Assembly (NCBI GenBank): GCA_024508355.1
Contig: JAMZEJ010000003.1
Location: 372,001 to 436,000 of the forward strand
DNA from: Rhizosaccharibacter radicis
GTDB taxonomy: Bacteria; Pseudomonadota; Alphaproteobacteria; Acetobacterales; Acetobacteraceae
Direction: 5' to 3'
DNA length: 64,000 nt
Part shown: in pieces, positions 19,175-28,374 of the stretch
Position numbering within the stretch: the stretch's first letter is position 1
Layout of the letters: every line of letters starts with the position of its first letter
Position numbers and translations under genes: made by a program
The notes under the pieces: generated by a model
The model's database searches: none
The model's input: only the letters and a program-made list of their open reading frames with translations
What the model was told of the DNA's origin: nothing

Positions 19175-20074
19175 ATGCAGCTAGCTTCCCTCCACATGGA
19201 CGACGATTCGGCTCCTCGCCCCCGCGTGACGACGCGAAGCAAGGCGCCCCCAATCGTGCCGCCCCGTCGGCAGACGATCGCCGGGCACGTCATGTACCAT
19301 GGCGACTGCGTGCGCGTGATGTCGCGGATGCCGCGCGAGTCCGTGGACGTCGTGGTGACGTCGCCGCCCTACAATATCGGCCTGCAATACGGGACCTATA
19401 AGGACCGCCGCGCCGAGGAGGAGTATCTCGACTGGATGGTCGCGGTGGCCACCGGCATCAAGCGGGTGATGCGGCCAGACGCGTCCTTCTTTCTCAACAT
19501 CACCGGCTCCAGCGTGATGCCTTGGCTGCCGTTCGAGCTGCTGGTGCGGCTTCGGCCGTTGTTCCGGCTGCAGAACCATATCACCTGGATCAAGTCGATC
19601 TCGATCGGCGACGATTCGGTGGGCCATTTCAAGCCGATCCGGTCCGACCGGTTCCTGCACCGCAACCACGAGCACATCTTCCACCTGACCGGCACCGGCA
19701 ACGTGCCGCTCAAGCGGCTGTCGGTGGGCGTGCCGTTCAAGGACAAGACCAACATCTCCCGCCGCAACCACGCGCAGGACCTGCGTTGCCGTGGCGACAG
19801 CTGGTTCATCCCCTACGAGACCGTCCACGACCGGTCCCAGAAGTTCCACCATCCCGGCACCTTCCCGGTGATGCTGCCGCGCATGTGCATCCGCCTGCAC
19901 GGCGTGCACGCCCCCGTGGTGCTCGATCCGTTCATGGGCACCGGCACCACCCTGCTGGCCGCCGACGCGGAAGGTGGCCGGGGGCTCGGAATCGACCTCG
20001 ACCCCCGCTACGTCGCCATCGCACGGCAGCGGCTGCAGGGGGCGCGCAAGGCGGCCCGGGCCGCCGCCGGCTGA
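19175..20074 (+). CDS. Orphan beta-class DNA methyltransferase (N4-cytosine or N6-adenine)
   Basis: SAM-dependent DNA aminomethyltransferase. The catalytic motif TSPPYN (residues 62-67) comes before the SAM-binding motif DPFMGTGTT (251-259), so the order is that of the beta class. A serine rather than aspartate before PPY is common in N4-cytosine enzymes but not decisive. It lacks the extra C-terminal domain of CcrM. No restriction endonuclease or specificity gene is adjacent; the neighbours are mltA and an efflux operon. It may therefore act in epigenetic regulation or as a leftover of a restriction system. 299 residues; a start at 19196 is also possible. The recognition site is unknown. Confidence 0.88.
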   Translation: MQLASLHMDDDSAPRPRVTTRSKAPPIVPPRRQTIAGHVMYHGDCVRVMSRMPRESVDVVVTSPPYNIGLQYGTYKDRRAEEEYLDWMVAVATGIKRVMRPDASFFLNITGSSVMPWLPFELLVRLRPLFRLQNHITWIKSISIGDDSVGHFKPIRSDRFLHRNHEHIFHLTGTGNVPLKRLSVGVPFKDKTNISRRNHAQDLRCRGDSWFIPYETVHDRSQKFHHPGTFPVMLPRMCIRLHGVHAPVVLDPFMGTGTTLLAADAEGGRGLGIDLDPRYVAIARQRLQGARKAARAAAG

Positions 20075-20288
20075 GCGTCGGCGCACCCACCCCACGGTTG
20101 GCGATCCGCGCCACCTTTGGGCGAGCTGAACCAGCGAGGTCTGGTTACCGTTTCGACCCCGTGCGGATTAATAGTGAGAAAACAACGAGCTAGGCGCTGG
20201 CGGAAGGGGCCGTGCAACTGGCATGAGACGTGCTGAAACAGAACCGAGCCACCCCGACTGCCGGGTGTCGGGTGGAAACGGACGTCGC

Positions 20289-21842
20289 ATGAACTCTTCT
20301 TCCTTGTTCTCGAAACGGGCCGTGGCGGCCGGTCGCGCCGCGAGGCTGGCGGCGGCAGCCGCCGTACTGATGGCCGGCGGCTGCGAGGTCGGCCCGGATT
20401 TCCGTCGGCCGCCCAGCATCACGCCCGGCCGCGTCACCACGGACCCGCTGCCGGCGCGCACCGCCGCATCCAAGGTCGCGGAAGGCGCGGCGCAGACCCT
20501 CGTGGTGGGCCGCGACATCCCGGGCGACTGGTGGCGGCTGTTCCGCTCTCCCGTATTGGACGGCCTCGTGCGCGACGCGCTGCGCGACAACCCCAGCCTC
20601 CAGGCCGCGGAGGAAACCCTGACGCAGGCGCGCGAGCTGCGGCTGGCGCAGGAGGGCACGCTGTTTCCCAACATCAGCGGCCTCGCCTCGCGGTCGCGGC
20701 AGGAACAGCCGATCTCCTACGAGGGCGGCGCCGGCCCGGATGGCCGCGCGCAACCGGCCTTCCTGTTCAGCCAGTACACGGCACAGCTCAATCTCAGCTA
20801 CACGCTCGACGTGTGGGGCGGGCTCCGGCGCGCGGTGGAACAGACCGGCGCCACCGTCGATTATCGCCGCTTCCAGCTCGAGGCCGCACAGCTGGCGCTC
20901 ACCGCCGGGGTGGTGACGAGCGCCATCCTGCTGGCCTCGCTTCAGGAACAGATCGACGCGCAGCAGCAGCTGATCGGCTTCGAACAAAAGCAGCTCGACA
21001 CCGTGCGCCAGCAGTTCGAGCTGGGCGGCGCCACCGGCACCGATCTCGCCACCCAGCAGGCCCAGGTGGCGCAGGCCCAGACGGTGCTGGTGCCGTTGCA
21101 GACCCAGGCCGCCCAGGCGCGCGACCAGCTCGCCGCCTACACCGGACGGCCGCCCTCGGCGCTGATCCTGGGCCGGATCGATCTGTCGAACTTCACCCTG
21201 CCCGAGGAGGTGCCGGTCAGCGTGCCGGCGGCGCTGCTGGACCAGCGACCCGATATTCGCGCCCAGGAAGCGCTGCTGCACCAGCAGAACGCGGCCCTCG
21301 GCGTGAGCATTGCCCAGCGCCTGCCCAACTTCACCCTGTCCGCCTCCGTGGGCTCATCCGCCGCCGACGTCCACCAGCTCTTCAGCCCGACCACCGGGCT
21401 GTGGTCGGTCGTGAACCAGGTGACGCAACCCTTGTTCGACGCCGGGCAGCTGCTGCACCAGCAGCGTGCCCAGGCCGCGGCCACCCGCGCCGCCGCCGCG
21501 AGCTGGCGCGACACGGTGGTGCGCGCATTCCAGAACACCGCCGACGTGCTGGTGGCGTTGACCAACGACGCGCAGACGCTCCGCTACGCGCTGGACGCCC
21601 AGCTGGCGGCGCAGCGCGGCCTGTCGCTGGCCAGCCTGCAGTTCAAGCTGGGCGGCGTCAGCTATCTGAGCGTGCTGAACGCCCAGCAGATCTACCAGAA
21701 CACGGTGATCACCCTGGTACGCGCCCGCGCGGCGCGCCTCGCCGACACCGTCGCGCTGTTCCAGGCGCTGGGCGGCGGCTGGTGGCATCGCGACGACCTG
21801 CCGGCCCCGCCGCCCGGCCTGCTGAGCTCGCCGCTGCCATGA
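20289..21842 (+). CDS. RND efflux outer-membrane lipoprotein (OprM/NodT family)
   Basis: Outer-membrane channel of a tripartite efflux pump. Residues 1-30 form a signal peptide with lipobox LMAGGC, followed by EVGPDFRRP, the family N-terminus. WWRLFRSPVLDGLVRDAL is the usual first helix segment, and two TolC-like repeats follow, with the marker DQRPDIRAQEALL. 517 residues. The ATG at 20289 is chosen because it directly precedes the signal peptide; the frame also opens at 20223. The adaptor and pump genes follow without a gap. No regulator gene is adjacent, and the substrate is unknown. Confidence 0.94.
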   Translation: MNSSSLFSKRAVAAGRAARLAAAAAVLMAGGCEVGPDFRRPPSITPGRVTTDPLPARTAASKVAEGAAQTLVVGRDIPGDWWRLFRSPVLDGLVRDALRDNPSLQAAEETLTQARELRLAQEGTLFPNISGLASRSRQEQPISYEGGAGPDGRAQPAFLFSQYTAQLNLSYTLDVWGGLRRAVEQTGATVDYRRFQLEAAQLALTAGVVTSAILLASLQEQIDAQQQLIGFEQKQLDTVRQQFELGGATGTDLATQQAQVAQAQTVLVPLQTQAAQARDQLAAYTGRPPSALILGRIDLSNFTLPEEVPVSVPAALLDQRPDIRAQEALLHQQNAALGVSIAQRLPNFTLSASVGSSAADVHQLFSPTTGLWSVVNQVTQPLFDAGQLLHQQRAQAAATRAAAASWRDTVVRAFQNTADVLVALTNDAQTLRYALDAQLAAQRGLSLASLQFKLGGVSYLSVLNAQQIYQNTVITLVRARAARLADTVALFQALGGGWWHRDDLPAPPPGLLSSPLP

Positions 21843-21916
21843 GCGCGCCGATCCCGCTCCCCGCCCGCTTCCGAGCCGATCCTGCCCGCCCCGACATCCA
21901 CGGACAGTCTCCCGCC

Positions 21917-23032
21917 ATGCGAAAGTTGCTGCTTCTCCTGCTGCTGTGCGTCCTGGTCGCGGGAGGTCTGTATGGCTGGCGCCACCTTCCGGGGGGCAGG
22001 GGCGGCCCGAACGACGCCCAGGCCCAGCCGCCGCAGACGGTCAGCGATGCCGCCGTCCGGTCGGCGCCCTGGCAGAACCGCATCAAGGCCTTCGGCCAGG
22101 TGCGGGCGGTCCAGGGGGCCGACCTGTCGGCCGAGGTGCCGGGCATCGTGGACCAGATCGAGTTCCGGTCGGGCGACGAGGTCCGCAAGGGCACGGTGCT
22201 GCTGCGGCTGCGGTTGAACGACGACACCGCCAAGCTTCAGCAGCTCCAGGCCACCGCCGATCTGTGGGCGGCCAACCTCGCCCGCGACCAGAAGCAGTTC
22301 GCGGTGCAGGCCATCTCGCGGGCCACGCTCGACCAGGACACCGCCAACCTCAACGCCTTCCGTGCCCAGGTGGCGGCGCAGCAGGCCTTGATGAGCGAGA
22401 AGGTGGTGCGCGCGCCCTTCGACGGCCGGCTCGGGCTGCGGCAGGTCGATCTGGGCCAGTACCTGGTGGCGGGCACGCCGATCGTGACGCTGCAGTCGCT
22501 CGACCCGATCTATGTCGACTTCACCGTGCCGCAGCAGCAGGCCGCGCAGGTCGCCCCCGGCGAGAAGGTCGACGTCACCGTGGATGCCTTCACGAGCCGC
22601 ATCTTCCACGCGGTGGTGGAGGCGGTCGACAGCCGGATCGATCCGTCGAGCCGGATGGTGTCGGTGCGGGCCTCGCTCGGCAACGCGGACCATGCGCTGT
22701 CGCCCGGCATGTTCGCGGTGGTGAGGCTCGACGAGGGTCATCCGCACGTCGCGCTCAGCGTCCCGACCTCCGCGGTCAGCTTCAATCCCTACGGGAACTT
22801 CGTCTACGTGCTCACGCCGAAGCCGAACGAGCCGGGACGGTTCGTGGCGTCCTCGCGGGTGGTGAAGGCGGGGGAAACCCTCGGCAACCGGGCCGAGATC
22901 CTGTCCGGCCTCGATGCGGGCGAGCGCGTCGTCACCGCCGGGCAGAACAAGCTGCGCAACGGCAGCATCGTCGTGATCGACAACAGCGTCCAGCCGTCCG
23001 ATGCGACCGATCCGGTCGTTCGCGAAGAGTGA
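21917..23032 (+). CDS. RND efflux periplasmic adaptor (HlyD/MFP family)
   Basis: Membrane fusion protein joining the RND pump to the outer-membrane channel. A short N-terminal anchor (RKLLLLLLLCVLVAGGLYGW) is followed by a biotinyl-lipoyl-like half-motif (ADLSAEVPGIVDQIEFRSGD). Next come an alpha-helical hairpin, the second half-motif VVRAPFDGRLGLRQVDLGQYL, and beta-barrel and membrane-proximal domains. This start gives 371 residues. An ATG at 21839, overlapping the oprM stop as ATGA, would add 26 residues and allow translational coupling. The RND gene starts 15 bases downstream. Confidence 0.93.
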   Translation: MRKLLLLLLLCVLVAGGLYGWRHLPGGRGGPNDAQAQPPQTVSDAAVRSAPWQNRIKAFGQVRAVQGADLSAEVPGIVDQIEFRSGDEVRKGTVLLRLRLNDDTAKLQQLQATADLWAANLARDQKQFAVQAISRATLDQDTANLNAFRAQVAAQQALMSEKVVRAPFDGRLGLRQVDLGQYLVAGTPIVTLQSLDPIYVDFTVPQQQAAQVAPGEKVDVTVDAFTSRIFHAVVEAVDSRIDPSSRMVSVRASLGNADHALSPGMFAVVRLDEGHPHVALSVPTSAVSFNPYGNFVYVLTPKPNEPGRFVASSRVVKAGETLGNRAEILSGLDAGERVVTAGQNKLRNGSIVVIDNSVQPSDATDPVVREE

Positions 23033-23047
23033 GGGAGGACTAGCATC

Positions 23048-26000
23048 ATGCGTGCAGCGACCGCGAGCTTCACCGATCTCTTCGTTAACCGCATCGTGCT
23101 GTCGTGCGTGGTGTCGATCCTGGTGCTGGTGATCGGCCTGCGTGCCGGCTCGTCGCTCCCCGTGTCGCAGTTCCCGCAGACCGTGAGCGGCCGGATCAGG
23201 ATCGACACCAACTATTACGGCGCCGATCCGGCCACGATCGCCGGCTTCGTCACCACGCCCCTGGAAGCGCAGATCAGCCACGCCCAGGGCATCGACTACA
23301 TGACGTCGAGCTCGAGCCTCGGACAGTCGGACATCGTGGTGCAGCTCAAGCTGAACTACGATCCCGCCCGGGCGCTGGCCGAGATCCAGTCCTACGTCAC
23401 CGCGGCGACCGCGAACTTTCCGCAGGGCGTGCAGGCATCGTCGATCCACCTGAGCGCGTCGGGCAATTCCGTGCTGGACCTCGGCGTGGACAGCGAAGAG
23501 CTGGAGCCGGGGCAGGTAGCGGACTACGTGCGCCGCGTGATCGCGCCGAGGCTGCAATCGGTCGCCGGCGTGCAGGAAGTGGAGGTGCACGGCGCGCCGC
23601 GCGTGGTGATGCGGGTGTGGCTCGACCCGGACAAGATGGCCGCCGTCGGCATGACCGCGGCGCAGGTGCAGGACGCGCTCGCCAACAACAACTTCGTGTC
23701 CGGCGTCGGCCAGACCATGGGTGCGCTCACCTTCACCACGCTCGACATCACCTCCGGCCTGCACACGCCCGACCAGTTCCGGCAACTCGTGCTGCGACAA
23801 CGCGACGACCGCATCGTGCGGCTGGGCGACGTGGGCGAGGTCGATTTCGGGCAATCTCCCGACTCCTTCGAGGTGATCACCAACGGTCAGCACAGCGTGT
23901 TCGTGCAGGTCGATCCCACGCCCACGGCGAATACGCTGCAACTGACGCGCGCCCTCGGGGAGCGCATCAAGGAGATCCGCACCCAGATCCCGCCCGCGAT
24001 CCACATCGAGGTGCTGGACGACGCCGGCAACTTCATCCGCACCTCGATCCACGAGGTGGTGGTGACGCTCTTCGAGGCGCTGCTGATCGTGTCGCTGGTG
24101 GTGTTCCTGTTTCTGGGATCGCCCCGCTCGGTGCTGGTGCCGGTGATCACCATTCCTCTGTCGCTGATCGGCACCTTCGGCATGATGGCGGCGATGGGGT
24201 TCTCGGTGAACCTGCTGACGTTGCTGGCGCTGGTGCTGGCGACCGGCCTGGTGGTGGACGACGCCATCATCGTGGTGGAAGCGGTGAACCGGCGGCTGTC
24301 GGAAGGACATTCCCCCCTTCAGGCGGCGATCCTGTCCGCCCGCTCGCTGTTCCAGCCGATCCTGGCGATGACCGTGGTGCTGATCGCGGTGTATGTGCCG
24401 CTCGGCGTGCAGGGCGGCCTGACCGGAGCCCTGTTCACCGAGTTCGCGTTCACCCTCGCGGGCTCCGTCGCGATGTCGGCGCTGCTGGCGCTCACCCTGT
24501 CGCCGATGATGTGCTCCCGCCTGCTCAAGGCGCGTCCGAAGGAAGGCGAGCGGCTGTCGCTTTCCGCGCGTCTGGAACTGATAAGCGAGCACGCGCTGGA
24601 TGGCGTGCAGCGCGGCTATGCGCGGATGCTGCGTCTGAGCCTGCGGATGCAGCCCGTCGTGCTTGTGTTCGGTCTCGCGGTGCTGGGAAGCATCTGGTTC
24701 CTCTATGGCCACGCGAAGGCGGAACTGTCCCCGGCCGAGGACCAGGGCGACGTGCAGGTCTCGGGCCAGGGCGCCCCCAATGCCACCGCCGACGCGCTCG
24801 AGGCCTACGACCAGCAGGTTCTCGGCATCTACCGCGCGATTCCCGAGATGAGGCAGTACTGGCACATCGTCGACGCCCCGTCCGTGCAGGGTGGTTTCGA
24901 GCTGAGCGATTGGAGCCAGCGCAAGCGCGACGTGTTCACCATCGCGAACGAGGCGCAGGAAAAGCTGTCGAAGATCCCGGGCCTCGAGCTTGCCGTCTAT
25001 GAACCGCCCTATCTGCCCGGCGCGCAGGGGCTGCCGGTCGGCTTCGTGCTCCAGAGTTCCGGCGACTTCAAGGAGCTCGGGCGCATCTCAGACCAGTTCC
25101 TCCAGCGCGTGCGCGCCAGCGGCCTGTTCTCCTACGCCGAGAGCGACCTGCGCATCGACCAGCCGCAATCGACCATCGTGGTGGACCGCGCGAAGCTGAG
25201 CGAGATCGGCCTCACCATGAACGATCTCGGCACGTCGCTGAACGCCCTGCTCGGCGGCGGCTATGTCGGCTTCTTCTCCAACGGCGAGCGTTCCTACAAG
25301 GTGGAGCCGCTGGTGGCACGGCGGTTCCGGCTGACGGCGGAACAGATCCTCGACTATCCCATCGCCAACGTGAAAGGCACGGCGATCCCGCTGAGGGCGG
25401 TGGCGCATATCGAGAACAGCGTCGTGCCCGAGTCGATCTCGCACTTTCAGCAGCTCGACGGCGCCACCATCAGTGCGCTGCCGGCGCCGGGCGTCACCCA
25501 GGCGCAGGCCTACCACTACATGCAGCGGCTGGCGGACGAGATGCTACCCCAGGGCTATGGCACCGACACGGTGGGCCCGCTGCGGCAGTTCGTGCAGGAA
25601 ACCGGCGGCTTTGCCGCCACCTTCGCGCTTGCCGCGATCGTCACCTATCTGGCGCTCGCGGCGCTGTTCGAGAGCTTCGTGGATCCGCTGGTGATCCTGG
25701 TGTCGGTGCCGATGTCCATCGCCGGTGCGCTGTTGTTCGTGTGGCTCGGCGTGGGGGGCGCGTCCATCAACCTGTTCACGGAGGTCGGGCTGGTGACGCT
25801 GATGGGGCTGATCTCCAAGCACGGCATCCTGATCGTGGAGGTCGCCAACGAGCAGCGCGCGCTCGGCCTCGACCGCCGCGAGGCGATCCTGAACGCCTGC
25901 GTGATGCGGCTGCGGCCGATCCTGATGACCACGGCCGCGATGGTGCTGGGCGTGCTGCCTCTGCTGCTCGCGAGCGGGGCGGGGGCGGCGTCGCGCTTCG

Positions 26001-26137
26001 TGATGGGGCTGGTGATCGCGTCCGGCCTGTCGATCGGCACGCTGTTCACCCTGTTCGTGCTGCCGGCCGTCTACGTGCTGCTCGCTTCCCGGCGGCGGGT
26101 GGCGGTCGCGGTGGCCGAGCCGGTTCCCGTCGCCTGA
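23048..26137 (+). CDS. RND family multidrug efflux transporter (HAE1-type)
   Basis: Proton-driven inner-membrane pump of 1029 residues with two repeated halves of six membrane helices and large periplasmic domains. The proton-relay acidic pair is D404-D405 in GLVVDDAIIVVE, matching D407/D408 of AcrB. The porter motif FVTTPLEAQISHAQGIDYM and the second-half segment LVTLMGLISKHGILIVEVANEQ, which carries the conserved lysine, are present. It is the last gene of the three-gene pump operon. Its final 67 bases overlap the 3' end of the convergent glycosyltransferase gene. The substrate range cannot be told. Confidence 0.95.
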   Translation: MRAATASFTDLFVNRIVLSCVVSILVLVIGLRAGSSLPVSQFPQTVSGRIRIDTNYYGADPATIAGFVTTPLEAQISHAQGIDYMTSSSSLGQSDIVVQLKLNYDPARALAEIQSYVTAATANFPQGVQASSIHLSASGNSVLDLGVDSEELEPGQVADYVRRVIAPRLQSVAGVQEVEVHGAPRVVMRVWLDPDKMAAVGMTAAQVQDALANNNFVSGVGQTMGALTFTTLDITSGLHTPDQFRQLVLRQRDDRIVRLGDVGEVDFGQSPDSFEVITNGQHSVFVQVDPTPTANTLQLTRALGERIKEIRTQIPPAIHIEVLDDAGNFIRTSIHEVVVTLFEALLIVSLVVFLFLGSPRSVLVPVITIPLSLIGTFGMMAAMGFSVNLLTLLALVLATGLVVDDAIIVVEAVNRRLSEGHSPLQAAILSARSLFQPILAMTVVLIAVYVPLGVQGGLTGALFTEFAFTLAGSVAMSALLALTLSPMMCSRLLKARPKEGERLSLSARLELISEHALDGVQRGYARMLRLSLRMQPVVLVFGLAVLGSIWFLYGHAKAELSPAEDQGDVQVSGQGAPNATADALEAYDQQVLGIYRAIPEMRQYWHIVDAPSVQGGFELSDWSQRKRDVFTIANEAQEKLSKIPGLELAVYEPPYLPGAQGLPVGFVLQSSGDFKELGRISDQFLQRVRASGLFSYAESDLRIDQPQSTIVVDRAKLSEIGLTMNDLGTSLNALLGGGYVGFFSNGERSYKVEPLVARRFRLTAEQILDYPIANVKGTAIPLRAVAHIENSVVPESISHFQQLDGATISALPAPGVTQAQAYHYMQRLADEMLPQGYGTDTVGPLRQFVQETGGFAATFALAAIVTYLALAALFESFVDPLVILVSVPMSIAGALLFVWLGVGGASINLFTEVGLVTLMGLISKHGILIVEVANEQRALGLDRREAILNACVMRLRPILMTTAAMVLGVLPLLLASGAGAASRFVMGLVIASGLSIGTLFTLFVLPAVYVLLASRRRVAVAVAEPVPVA

Positions 26138-27519
26138 GCGGGCCGGCGGCGGCGCCCCAGCCGCGCCGCCGCCGGCTCGAGCAGCATTGCGCCGGCCAGC
26201 GAGAAGGGCAGCACCAGCATCAGGTTGTAGCGCGGCTGGTTCACCGCCACGCCCGCATCCAGCACCAGCATGAACCAGGCCGGTAGCGCGGTCAGGAGGA
26301 AGCCTCCCGGGGCGTGGCCGCGAAGCGCCTTCACCGTCCAGACCAGGCACACGGGCATCAGCGCGAAGCCCCAGTAATGCTCGATGAAGGACCCCCGCAG
26401 CGCCAGCGGCAGCGTCACCGCCAGATGCCAGGGGATCTGGCGCCAGGGATCGGCCAGCAGGAAGTGCCGCACCAGCCAGGAGAAATGATGCTCCCAGCCC
26501 CCGGCGGCAGCCAGGCTCTCCCGCAGCATCCGGCCGAGCCCCTCTATGTAGAAGCTGTCGGGAGCGTCCCACCCGAAGCGGGCGCAGGCGCCGCGGCCGC
26601 GCAGCAGGCTGCCCAAGCCGTTGCCGTCCGGAAGCCAGCACACGAAGCTCATGCCCCATTCCCGCCAGCTCATCCGGTCGAACGAGAAGCGCTGCACCAG
26701 CGTGTGGGACGCGTAGCCGAAGGTGAGGCCGAAGCGGTGCATCACCGCGACGTTGCGCAGCATCCACGGCAGCATCACGCCGGCCGCCGCGCCCGCGAAG
26801 GCCAGGATGCCGGGCACGATGCCTGGACGGCGGAAGCGGGGCGATGCCAGTGCCGCCAGTCCCATCGCGATCCCGAACGGGATCAGGAACTCGAACGCCG
26901 GCCGGGTCAGGATCGCCAGGCCCAGCGCCGCACCCGCCCCCGCGAGCCAGGCCGCCCCGACCGCGCCGTTCCGCATGCCGCGCAGCGTCAGGGTAGCGGC
27001 CAGCATGCACAAGAACAGGCTGAGCGTCTCCGTCATCAGGTAGTCCACCGACAGCAGCAGCAGGGGCGCAGCACCCAGAGCGAGGATCATCGCCAGCCAC
27101 GCCACGAGGGGGCCCGCGAGCATCAGGCCGGATAGCCAGACCATCCAGAAGCAGCCCACCAGCAGCCCGAACTGCAGCGCCCGCACCGACCGGCCGCCGC
27201 GGCAGCCCGGGTCACGGCCACGACTGGCCGCCAGGCACGTCATGCCGTCCTGGAGGCCGCCGTCGACGCGGCTCATCGTGGCCAGCAGCATCGGGTAGAG
27301 CGGCGAGAACCGCATGCCGGCCGGTCTCGCGCCGTCCGGTCCGGGCTCGGCGAACATGAAGCCGTCGGTGAAGCGGCCGTGCCGCACCAGATCGTCGGCG
27401 ATGCCGAGATAGAAGGGCTGGTCGTAGGCCATGAGAGGCTGCGGCCGGGTGTCGCTCCACATCACCAGCGACACGAGGGCAGCGACCAGCAGGGGAAGCA
27501 GGGCGGAGAAAGGGCGCAT
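26071..27519 (-). CDS. GT39/ArnT-like polytopic membrane glycosyltransferase
   Basis: 482 residues with about ten membrane helices. After the first helix comes MAYDQPFYLGIADDLVRHGR, where an acidic residue in the first periplasmic loop takes the place of the catalytic Asp of GT-C enzymes such as ArnT and PMT. RFSPLYPMLLA and the later ILTRPAFEFLIPFGIA segments are typical of the Dolichyl-phosphate-mannose-protein mannosyltransferase (GT39-like) group. Such enzymes move a sugar from a polyprenyl phosphate donor to lipid A or other envelope acceptors; the acceptor here is unknown. The start at 27519 is chosen because it directly precedes the first helix. Confidence 0.75.
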   Translation of the reverse strand: MRPFSALLPLLVAALVSLVMWSDTRPQPLMAYDQPFYLGIADDLVRHGRFTDGFMFAEPGPDGARPAGMRFSPLYPMLLATMSRVDGGLQDGMTCLAASRGRDPGCRGGRSVRALQFGLLVGCFWMVWLSGLMLAGPLVAWLAMILALGAAPLLLLSVDYLMTETLSLFLCMLAATLTLRGMRNGAVGAAWLAGAGAALGLAILTRPAFEFLIPFGIAMGLAALASPRFRRPGIVPGILAFAGAAAGVMLPWMLRNVAVMHRFGLTFGYASHTLVQRFSFDRMSWREWGMSFVCWLPDGNGLGSLLRGRGACARFGWDAPDSFYIEGLGRMLRESLAAAGGWEHHFSWLVRHFLLADPWRQIPWHLAVTLPLALRGSFIEHYWGFALMPVCLVWTVKALRGHAPGGFLLTALPAWFMLVLDAGVAVNQPRYNLMLVLPFSLAGAMLLEPAAARLGRRRRPAQATGTGSATATATRRREASST

Positions 27520-27779
27520 CCGGGTCAGCTTCCGCGAGAAACGGGAGAAGCGACGCCGGCCGTCGCGTTCCGGGTCGCCAGCCGCTTGTGCCAGTTCCCC
27601 GGCGTGGAGGCGATCTCGCAGCGTGTCCTGATCTCCGGCCGTCTCCCGGCGCGGCAGGAAGGCCGGCCGGACCCCACGCCGTTCGCGGGGTGACCCGGCC
27701 GCCGCGATCCGACAGGATGGCGAACGCCGCGATGTCTCCGGGGGAACGCTGCGCCGGCGGTGGCGATGGGCAGCGGTGG

Positions 27780-28370
27780 ATGGAAAAGGACGGGGCGGTG
27801 GTGCGCCGGTTGAGCGACAGCGAACGGACGTTGTGGGGGGAAACGATGCGGCAGGTGCGCCCGCTGCGCCCGGCCGTGCCCGCGGCGCCGGCGCCGGTCG
27901 CATCGCCGGCAAGCCCGGCGGCGGCGCTCGCCGAACCGGCGCCCGTGCCCGGCATCGCCCTCGATCCGGCCTCGCTGTTCAATCCGCGCCGTCCGGTCGG
28001 CCCGCCCCGGATCGTCCGCACGGTGGCGCCCCCGCTGCCGGTGGGCGAACGTCAGCCCGGCCTCGACGACACCAGCTGGCGGGCGCTCAGCTCCGGACGG
28101 ATGCGGCCGCAGCGGCGCCTCGATCTGCACGGCGCCACCGCCCAGGTGGCGTTCGGACGCCTGCAGGCGTTTCTGCAGCAGGCGGCTTCCGAGCGGCTGC
28201 GCTGCGTGGAAGTGATCACCGGCGCCGGCACCGGGCTCGAAGGCGGCATCCTCCGGCGCGAGCTGCCGCACTGGTTGAGCCGGCCGGATCTGCGCGGGCT
28301 GGTGCTGGCGGCGGTGCACCCGCATCGCGCCAACGTGGGTTCCGTCCGGCTGCTCCTGCGGCGGCGCTGA
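27780..28370 (+). CDS. Smr/MutS2-type endonuclease domain protein
   Basis: 196 residues. The N-terminal half is a Pro/Ala-rich linker after an initial basic helix (LSDSERTLWGETMRQVRPL). The C-terminal half is an Smr domain with the signature LDLHGATAQVAF, followed by VEVITGAGTG and a late HRANVGSVRLLLRR. Smr domains have nicking or RNA-cleaving activity; SmrB proteins act on collided ribosomes. Alphaproteobacterial versions usually lie after mltA; here the gene has moved about 9 kb away. The photolyase starts 4 bases after its stop. Confidence 0.88.
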   Translation: MEKDGAVVRRLSDSERTLWGETMRQVRPLRPAVPAAPAPVASPASPAAALAEPAPVPGIALDPASLFNPRRPVGPPRIVRTVAPPLPVGERQPGLDDTSWRALSSGRMRPQRRLDLHGATAQVAFGRLQAFLQQAASERLRCVEVITGAGTGLEGGILRRELPHWLSRPDLRGLVLAAVHPHRANVGSVRLLLRRR

Positions 28371-28374
28371 GGCG

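Noticed and set aside
21692..24865. 1057-codon minus-strand open frame opposite the efflux genes
   Set aside because: Antisense to the adaptor and RND genes; the product is His/Arg/Gln-rich and without domains.
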